Assembly: GCA_026545225.1 (NCBI GenBank)
Contig: CM048845.1
Location: 61,198,033-61,262,032 of the forward strand
Direction of reading: 5' to 3'
Origin: Cornus controversa
Lineage: Eukaryota > Streptophyta > Magnoliopsida > Cornales > Cornaceae
Length of the DNA stretch: 64,000 nucleotides
Shown here: positions 56,801 to 64,000 of the stretch, piece by piece
Layout of the letters: each line of letters starts with the position of its first letter
How positions within the stretch are numbered: position 1 is the stretch's first letter
Notes under the pieces: model-generated
What the model saw: only the letters and a program-made list of their open reading frames with translations
Told to the model about the DNA's origin: nothing
The model's database searches: none
Position numbers and translations under genes: made by a program

Positions 56801-59668
56801 CACCGTGTTTTTGGTGTTCTTGCAATGTCAAGGTCGATTGGTAGGTGTTCTTATTAATTGTAATTTTGTAGTCACTGCATTGTTATTGTGTGTGCGTGCG
56901 TGTAAATTATCTGAAGTAGTATCCCTGGCAATGTTTGAAATATCACTTTTATGATCATAGTTGTTGTGGTGACCCTTGTGGGCGGGTGTGATGTGGGCGG
57001 GTGCGAGACACTGGGCGAGCTACCACACTGGCAGGCTACAGGGTGCTTAATCCCACATCGCCTGGGTGTGGAATGGGGAAGTATTATATGTATGATTATC
57101 ACCCTTCTATGATACAACGCGTTTTAAAGCCGTGATGGTTGTGAACCCACCAGAACTCCACAGTTAAGCGTGCTTAGCTGGGAGTAGTACCAGGATGGGT
57201 GACCCCCTGGGAAGTCTCTGGTCCGGGGGAACCAAAAGCGGACAATATTGTGTCGGGATAGGGTGGGGCGTTACAAATGGTATCAGAGCCTGACCCAGCC
57301 GGAAGTGTGCCGACGGGGACGTCGGGCCTCCTAGGGGGGTGGATTGTGGTGACCCTTGTGGGCGGGTGTGATGTGGGCGGGTGCGAGACACTGGGCGAGC
57401 TACCACACTGGCAGGCTACAGGGTGCTTAATCCCACATCGCCTGGGTGTGGAATGGGGAAGTATTATATGTATGATTATCACCCTTCTATGATACAACGC
57501 GTTTTAAAGCCGTGATGGTTGTGAACCCACCAGAACTCCACAGTTAAGCGTGCTTAGCTGGGAGTAGTACCAGGATGGGTGACCCCCTGGGAAGTCTCTG
57601 GTCCGGGGGAACCAAAAGCGGACAATATTGTGTCGGAATAGGGTGGGGCGTTACAGTTGTCCTGGTCAAAATTAATCAAAATTCTAAGTTCTTTTGTCAA
57701 ATCACTGCAAATAGTATATTAAACGGTGTCAGAATTTTAATGTTTAATATTTTTGTAATGATTTCAAATTGAAATAATAATTATATAAAATATTCCTTAA
57801 TGCTTAAAACCTTATTCACTGGTTGACACTTGACAGACCAGCCAGGAACTTGGCAACGGATTGTTGTCCTTTTGCAGTACAATTTTTAAATATCATTTTT
57901 GTTGGGCAGTGAGTTTTGTCTCCTTCTGTTTTGTTTGTTTTTTTTTAAAAGGACCTACACATGCTAATGTGTGGCCTTTAAACAAATTACTTGATTGAGA
58001 AACCTGGGTCACCCAGTTGGGTGGGGTGGGGCCTGGGTATCTTTTTCCTACAAACTATAGGCTGATTAAACTTTTTTGTTTGTTTGTTTAAAGAGCTTTG
58101 TAATTCGAAAAGGGCATCAGCATCCACAAAATTATATTGTTGTCATCAAACAATTTTATTTCCTTCAATATCCCCAAACGGCACACATGCCTGAATATTC
58201 TGTATGTGGCTGCTGCATACAGCACTAATTTGCAATTTTTATTTACTTACTGTTATTTCATCACCTCAGCATTTTACAGTCCTTTTTTTGGGAAAACTAC
58301 ACTTAGGTTGAGTTAGGAGCCCTAAATAACAAAGTTGTGTATTTTAAGAGTCCACCAAGAATCGTTGATAAAGTGGTGAAAAAAATTATGTTTTGAATAT
58401 ACTTGGGAAGAAAAGAAATTATGTTTTGAATATGTACCAATTTTACTACGCCAACACAAACGTACCACTTTTCATACGCTTTGTACCATTTGCATTATAT
58501 GAACTTTAGGACATCAAAGCAGATATTTTATAGCAAACTTACTCCACGAAGCATTCTAGTTACGTGTTTGAAGATGCTGCACTGATAAAGTGGTGAAACA
58601 AATTAGGTCTTGAATATGTTACAATTTTACTACACCAATGTACTGATTTTACTATGTCAAGGTACCAAGTTTTAAGCATACCACTTTTAATATTGCTACA
58701 TACAGTTTCTGTTGGGGACTACTGAAAAGTGATTCTCAATGTATGTCTAATTACTTTGCCTAAATCAACCTAAATGAAAAGTGGATTTTAAAATACACAA
58801 TTTTGTTATTTAGAACTCCTAACTCAAGTGTAGTTTTCCCTACTTTATTTTGTGTCCAAGGGTCATGTAGACTGCAACGTACAGAGAATTGGTTCATTTT
58901 CCTGATAGTCCAAATACCCTTAAGCTATGTTTGGGAGCACCGAATCGGCGTTTGAACTAAATTTCCTCCAATTCCAAGACGCCAATTAGGTGTTCCCAAA
59001 CACGACATTATAGTAATTGATCTGACGAAGTATCTTTCTTTCAAAGTGACTGGAATTGTACTTTTATTGACCGGATTTATAGGAAAAGCATGATGTGATA
59101 ATGAAAAATTGGAACCGTACTTGAAAGGCACCATGTACATGAATATGTAGATCACATTTCATGTTTTATATTTGGCTTGTTTGATCAACACAAATGTAAA
59201 CACATCGGCGATACCATTTGTTGATGAGGTTATAGTCAATTTTGCATTCCTAACCATATTAGAATTGTAATATGACGAAGCAATTCAACCTTGACCTTAG
59301 CTTTTCTACCCTCTCTGGCTTGGCTTTCTGCAGGTGATAGATATTTGAAACCATGGATCATACCTGAACCAGAAGTCACGATTATTCCCCGAGCCAGAGA
59401 AGATGAGTGCCTAATTTTAGCTAGTGATGGGTTGTGGGATGTCATGACGAACGAGGAAGCGTGTGAAGTGGCCAGAAGACGGATTCTGCTTTGGCACAAG
59501 AGGAATGGGGATAACCCCCTTGTGGGAAGGGGTGAAGGAGTTGATCCTGCAGCGCAAGCAGCATCAGAGTACCTCTCAGTCCTTGCTCTCCAAAAGGGAA
59601 GCACAGACAACATATCTGTGATTGTGGTTGACTTGAAAGCTCAAAGGAAGTTTAAAAACAAATCCTGA
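53848..59668 (+). CDS. HAB1: Protein phosphatase 2C, clade A, HAB1/HAB2-like
   Basis: A Mg/Mn-dependent Ser/Thr phosphatase that keeps SnRK2 kinases off until ABA-bound PYR/PYL receptors block it. Four exons: 53848-54699, 56288-56647, 56735-56840, 59334-59668. They total 1653 nt (550 aa plus stop), in phase; Arabidopsis HAB1 is 511 aa. The start [19 protein letters not shown] matches the HAB N-terminus, and the extra length is in the variable region before residue 225. Catalytic motifs are [17 protein letters not shown] (Asp278, Gly279), [10 protein letters not shown]-type [35 protein letters not shown] (Asp471) and [18 protein letters not shown] at the C-terminus. Trp424 in [11 protein letters not shown] corresponds to the Trp that contacts the ABA receptor gate. 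An in-frame ATG at 53812 is less likely because family similarity starts at 53848. HAB1 and HAB2 cannot be told apart by eye. Confidence 0.95.
55047..55690. mobile_element. hAT-type MITE in PP2C intron 1, 644 bp
   Basis: The ends TAGGGCTGCAACTCGGG and, reverse complemented, TAGGGGTGCAACTTGGG are typical of hAT MITEs. The 8-bp target duplication ACATATAC is perfect (55039-55046 and 55691-55698). The interior repeats CAACCC(T/A)A and its complement, giving spurious open frames on both strands. Confidence 0.9.
56965..57655. mobile_element. Cassandra-type TRIM retrotransposon with 5S rRNA-like LTRs
   Basis: Two direct LTRs of 311 bp (56965-57275 and 57345-57655, TGTGGTGACCC...GGGCGTTACA) differ at one position that I can see. 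The interior is only 69 bp: primer-binding site TGGTATCAGAGC at about 57278 and a purine tract CTAGGGGGGTGGAT. GTTGT flanks both ends (56960-56964 and 57656-57660). Each LTR contains 5S rRNA-like sequence including AGTTAAGCGTGCTTAG, AGTAGTACCAGGATGGGTGA and CCTGGGAAGTC, the hallmark of Cassandra. It encodes no protein and needs enzymes in trans. It lies in intron 3 of the PP2C gene. Confidence 0.93.
57133..57223 (+). repeat. 5S rRNA-like segment in the first Cassandra LTR
   Basis: From about AACCCACCAGAACTCCACAG to CCTGGGAAGTCTCTGG this follows the 3' two-thirds of 5S rRNA, including the internal pol III promoter region (box A-like AGTTAAGCGTGCT; box C-like GGATGGGTGACC). The 5' third and the end do not match, so it is not a working 5S gene. 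An identical copy is at about 57513-57603. Confidence 0.8.
57661..58289 (+). other. PP2C intron 3 DNA between transposons
   Basis: AT-rich intron sequence with no recognised feature. Confidence 0.5.
58290..58840. mobile_element. Long-TIR MITE in PP2C intron 3, ~551 bp
   Basis: Both ends start GGGAAAACTACACTT and continue inverted through GAGTTAGGAG, CTAAATAACAAA and TTGTGTATTTTAA for about 65 bp. Long inverted termini suggest a Mutator-like MITE. However, the flanks (CCTTTTTTT and TACTTTATT) do not form a clear target duplication. Confidence 0.7.
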
Positions 59669-59699
59669 TGACACTTTCACCCATAATTTGGTCCTAATC

Positions 59700-60602
59700 T
59701 ACAGTTTATACAATATAAAACTGCATCTCATCCTTACATAGCTTAGTCCATTCCTTTTTCATATGGGCTTAATGTGTGTATGAGAATAGTAAATCAGTAG
59801 TACTGTGTGTGGTCAAAAAAACTGTAATAGAATGTCTTTTTTATCTGTATGCACAATGGCAGGTTATATATGGCTACCTAAATCAAAGCTGTTGTAGTAA
59901 TAGATACATGGTGTCCCATGACCTCATTTCTCTCTTTCTTTTCTTATATTCTGTTATTGTACTGAGAACAATTAAGTTTCTCCATATCTCCAAAAACCCA
60001 AGCATCCAAATAAGTGAATATAATGGCATGTGGGAAATGGGACTTTTGTATAATTTTTTATTTGTGTTATTAGTATTTGTTTTGGGCCTATGAAATCTGT
60101 GATTCATCAAATACAGATTGTTGATGGGAATTATTGATTTGCTTTTGTGTGTGTGTGTTAATGTCTGCGTTTGACAAAGTGCATTTGTACCTGAGGCCAG
60201 CTAGTACCCTGAGCTTTCCACTCTCTTGTTCTCCATCAGTTTTAAGTTTTAAGCTTTGCATTGTTATGTTTGGGAGAAGAATCTTTTTGCTTCTCTTCCA
60301 TTATATTGTTTAATCCTCAACCCACAACAGATGAAATATCTCCTCTAATTAGTACTGTATTCTAGGATGTGTGTGTGAAGAGACAAATAAATAACAATAG
60401 CAAGGCTGTGGATTCAATGTTTTTATGTTATACAAGTCTAAATTTTATTGACAACAAAAAGTAGTAGAGAATTTTTATGTTCAAGATTTCACAGGCTATA
60501 GTTGCACAGAAAAATTATGATTTTACCCACGGTTCATGTTTCCTCGGGTATGGACTATTCATACAGCATTTATCCAACAATGTTGAGCTACAGTGTTATT
60601 TA
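59700..60602. other. 3' flank of the PP2C gene, no gene seen
   Basis: Likely 3' UTR just after 59668, then AT-rich intergenic DNA. Short open frames show no domain. Confidence 0.5.
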
Positions 60603-61012
60603 TGCTATGTTTGGTTGGAAGGAAAGGAGGGATTGAAGAATGATGGAAGAGAGGACAAGTAAAAGAAACTTCTTTTGTTTGTTTGAAAAGAATGGAAGAG
60701 CGAAAGGAAGCGAGGCATTCCTCCTAACGCACGTTTGTTTATCCGTCCAATGGGCAGAAGAGAGGAGAGGAGAGAACTGTAGAAAAACTAATCCATAAAT
60801 ATAAAATACAAAATAAAGTGTACTTTCCTTTCCTTCTTTTTAATCAAACAAAATAATGTGTCACATTGTGTATCATTTTCAGTTTTCATTATCTCTTTCC
60901 ATCCAACCAAACAAAAAAATGAGGGAGAAATCATCTCTTACTTAAGAATGCCTCATTCATCTCTCTCCAATCTCTTCTATCCATTTTTCTATCCCTCTTA
61001 CCAAACATAGCA
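60603..61012. mobile_element. PIF/Harbinger (Tourist-like) MITE, 410 bp
   Basis: TGCTATGTTTGG at the left matches the reverse complement of CCAAACATAGCA at the right. Inverted similarity continues as purine-rich GGAAGGA.../GGGATAGA blocks. The 3-bp TTA lies on both sides (60600-60602 and 61013-61015), as expected for this superfamily. No coding capacity. Confidence 0.8.
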
Positions 61013-61015
61013 TTA

Positions 61016-62470
61016 ATCTTTTGAATTCATGATGGAATAACATTGACTTATATCACAAAGATTTGATGGTGCCACTAGTGCTATAGATAACCTTAAATTT
61101 GAATCTGTTTGTACTGTACTAAAAGAAAAAACTCCGAGTTTTCTAAAATTTACTATTGATGCCATTGTGGCTACAAATGGAATGCTGGAATGCCTTTTGA
61201 TGTCAAATTTGAATTTCTTTCCTATGCACTCTTTAACTGGATTTAATGTACTTTAAAAATTATAAAAAATAAAAAAAATATAACAATAAATTTTACAAAA
61301 TAGAAAAATTAAAAATTTCTAAAAAGAAACGTTACTTAAATAATAAGCTAAAACATAAAGGATAGAAATGAATTATCTAATTAGATCTACCAATATCAAA
61401 TGAAATAGCTTTGTATAAGTTATAATTAAACCAAAAAACATAAATGAACACATTAATAATAATTTTCTGTTGAGAAAACCTACGGTTAAAAAGTGTTTAT
61501 CACATTCAATAATTAGTATTCTTCGCATTAATTTATTTAATATCAAAAAAATTATATAAGATTTTTTATAAAGTTTTAACTTATACAAAGTTACTTCTAT
61601 TAATAAAAGATTTTTTTATTAAGTTTTAACTTATAGCAAGTTACTTATATTAATATCGGTGCATATCATTACCAGATCAAACTTTGCAATAATATGTCCT
61701 TATTTTTAGATTTTTATTTAATATGTTCTTCTTTTTTGAAATATTTGAATTCATTAGAATTTTATATTTTTAAAATTTATAATAATAATTTTTAATTCTT
61801 GTTTAACTATTTAATAAATTTTATTGTTTTGAGAGTTTAATGTGAGATATGTGTCATCTTTATAGAAAAAGAAAAAGTGAAGTATGCGATACTTGGTGTA
61901 CGAATATTATTTTTCGAAATTTAGTTCATTCATTCATAAATCTTCTTTTAAGTATAGGTATCTCATTTATAAATTTTTGTTTAAGCTATAATTTGCATCA
62001 AATTTATTCTATTGATATTGGTGGATTTAATTAGCTGATTCTTTACTTTTCTTTGCCCTCCTTCTTTAGTTAATTTTGTTGATATTGGCGTATTAAAAAT
62101 AATTGTCATCCTTGTTTTTTTATTTACAAAAATAAAATAAAATAAAGTGCAAGATTCTTTGTGATATGTGAAAATCATTTCCCTAAATACTAAAAGTATT
62201 TCATTCATAGGTTTTCTCAAGGTTTTTTTTTTATATTAAATGTGTTCATTTTATAATATTTTGCTTGAATTATAACTTGTGCTAAGTCATTTCATTTGAT
62301 ATTGGTAGAACTTATTAACTAATTCTTTAGTGTTTTCTATCTTTCAAGATTTAGTTTATTATTCAAGTGGTGTTTTTTTTATAAGTTATCATAATATTTT
62401 ATTAACTTTTATTAATTTTTAAAGTAATTAAATCTAATTAGAGAGTAGCATCAAATGACATTCATTCAAC
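61016..62470. other. Very AT-rich intergenic DNA
   Basis: No gene or clear element. The motif TTATA(C/G)(A/C)AAGTTACTT(C/A)TATTAAT(A) repeats near 61580-61655, a short local duplication. Confidence 0.5.
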
Positions 62471-63072
62471 TAGGGGTGCACAAAGAAGTGGTGGAACCGG
62501 AATTGGAATCGAAATCGGAAACGTACCTGAACCGAATCCTTCATTACGATTCCGGTTCCAAATGTTAGGAATCGTTCATTACGATTCCGGTTCCAAGACA
62601 AGGAACCGGAACCGGAACTGTTAGAAAAAAAAAATATAATATATAATATATAAATGAATAATAATAACTTCTAAGTTCTAGTATTTTATATAAATATATA
62701 ATATATAAATAAATATTAATAGCTTCTAAATTCTAGTGTTCTATTTATATATAAAGTATAAAATATATAATATATAAATAAATATATTTAACTTTTAAGT
62801 TCTAATGTTTTATATATTTATATAATATAAGATATATTAATAAATATTAATAACTTTTAATCTATTGGTATAACACAAGAATGAGTCTGTATTTTGTTAA
62901 TGTTTAAAAAAAAATGGTTAACAAATAACGATTGAGGAACAGAAACCGCAAAGAATTAGAGTCGAACTAAACATAACGATTCCGATTCTAAAATTAAAAA
63001 ATCGTTAATAACTATTCAAAATTTAATTTTACCAATAACAGTAAAAAAAAAAAAAATGGTACCGTGCACCTA
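62471..63072. mobile_element. hAT-type MITE, 602 bp
   Basis: The left end is TAGGGGTGCAC and the right end, reverse complemented, TAGGTGCACGG. The flanks CATTCAAC (62463-62470) and CATCCAAC (63073-63080) match at 7 of 8 bases. Near the left end, direct and inverted copies of GATTCCGGTTCC/GGAACCGG recur. The rest is a degenerate ATATAA-rich array. Confidence 0.75.
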
Positions 63073-63159
63073 CATCCAACCTCCTTTGTAACCACACTGG
63101 CATAAAAAAGTGTCCCATTGCCATCAAGTTAGGTGTGGAGTAGTGTCATCTGCCACTAG

Positions 63160-64000
63160 GATTTATATAACCTTTTTTTGAAGTTCCGAAAAGAGACGCA
63201 TACTTGACAACTCGCAAAAGAGACGAACAAAAACCAAGAAGTGTGTCATTTCAAGGAGCGTTAGAAAATATTTCCAAAAAAAGGGAGCGTTACAGAAAGC
63301 ACAAGCAGCTATTTCTTCTTCTTCTTCTTCTGCTTCTCTTTGTTCTCACCTGCTCTCTCTAGTAATCTTCTTGGCTCTCTCTCTCTCTCCTTGAGCTATT
63401 CTATTTGGGTAAGAATAGTATATATCTGGCTTTGATTGAATCTATTTATGTTAAAATACTTACTGGTCATTACTCTTGACGTTTCAATTTTTTCTTATTT
63501 GATTTCGATAAATTCTGCTTTACCTTTCGATCGTTTCTTAGTAAAAGTTCCTTTTCTTTTGACTTCGGTTTACCTATACAAGGGTGTAAGTTTGTGATTG
63601 TGTGTGTTTATATACATATATGTTTATGTATATATATGTATATGAAAATATATTTATGGCTATTTGTAATTCGTGATTATGAATGAAGGAAAGGGGTTTC
63701 GATTAGAGAATTTCAGTTTTGTTTTTAGAAGCAGACACTATTTGTGTTCAGTTTAAATGTTTGGGTTGGGGTTTGGGAAGTTGTTTTATTATTTTCTAAG
63801 ATTGAAGAACTAGATTGTGTAATAATTTCAACATGCACTGTACTGTTTTTGATTTACACCTTTGTTATTCTTTTCTTTTTTTGTAAGGAATGTGAATTAG
63901 TTTATGTGAAAGCTAGGTTTGGTTGATTCAGTATCCATGTATTCTCTGATTAATTCTTAAATAGATGATGTTAATATAACTGTTTTTAATTATTATTATT
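63160..64000 (+). other. Possible 5' UTR and first intron of a gene running off the window
   Basis: A TATA-like TTTATATAACC near 63162 is followed by (TTC)n at 63315-63333, (CT)n at 63376-63389 and a good splice donor TTTGG|GTAAGA at 63409. CT-rich leader plus donor without any coding sequence is the usual look of a plant 5' UTR intron. No coding exon is visible before position 64000. Confidence 0.35.

Noticed and set aside
57133-57603. Two 5S rRNA genes
   Set aside because: Only part of 5S is present, both copies sit at the same place inside identical LTRs with primer-binding site and target duplication, so they belong to a Cassandra element.
1-64000. CRISPR array, phage, operon or tRNA gene
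   Set aside because: No regular spacer array, ribosome-binding-site-led gene runs or cloverleaf with conserved tRNA bases was found; the gene structures are those of a plant nucleus.

Overview
The window is nuclear DNA of a flowering plant, probably a eudicot. It is AT-rich, with long introns obeying plant GT-AG rules, dense plant-type transposons, and four gene families typical of angiosperms. No bacterial, organellar or viral genes are seen. Exon structures were worked out by eye from splice sites, reading phase and family similarity; every multi-exon model given here keeps phase from start to stop.

Layout. (1) 1-3160: intergenic DNA with a 75-77 bp tandem duplication and a Tourist-like MITE, then a promoter. 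(2) 3240-31385, + strand: a 19-exon gene for the mitochondrial pyruvate dehydrogenase E2 subunit (about 562 aa). Its 14.5-kb intron 5 holds a nest of three transposons: a minus-strand Copia element deleted for most of pol (10102-21682), split by an L1-type LINE (about 10335-19040), itself split by a 2.5-kb element with 460-bp inverted arms (15241-17740). A solo LTR lies in the same intron, three SINE-like copies in intron 8, and a Mutator-like element with a 9-bp target duplication in intron 12. (3) 33280-33610: a decayed partial copy of TIM23 with its promoter; 34996-35559, - strand: the intact intronless TIM23 gene. (4) 37241-45194, - strand: a 10-exon USP-domain plus kinase gene (RLCK-IXb type, no U-box). 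(5) 46178-51012: a decayed Copia retrotransposon with both LTRs. (6) 53848-59668, + strand: a four-exon clade-A protein phosphatase 2C of the HAB1/HAB2 type (550 aa), with two ABRE/G-box copies upstream. Its introns carry a hAT-type MITE, an almost unmutated Cassandra-type TRIM whose LTRs contain 5S rRNA sequence, and a further TIR element. (7) 59700-64000: intergenic DNA with a PIF/Harbinger-type and a hAT-type MITE, ending in what looks like the 5' UTR of another gene.

The E2 and TIM23 products act in mitochondria (acetyl-CoA production; protein import). The PP2C is a core abscisic-acid signalling component and the kinase is a cytoplasmic receptor-like kinase. TIM23, USP-kinase and HAB-type PP2C in a row matches, as I recall Arabidopsis locus numbers, two duplicated blocks on chromosome 1, so this is probably ancestral gene order. 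No wholly new multi-gene system is evident. The least familiar object is the 2.5-kb inverted-arm element, which has TG...CA ends and a 5-bp target duplication but inverted instead of direct repeats.
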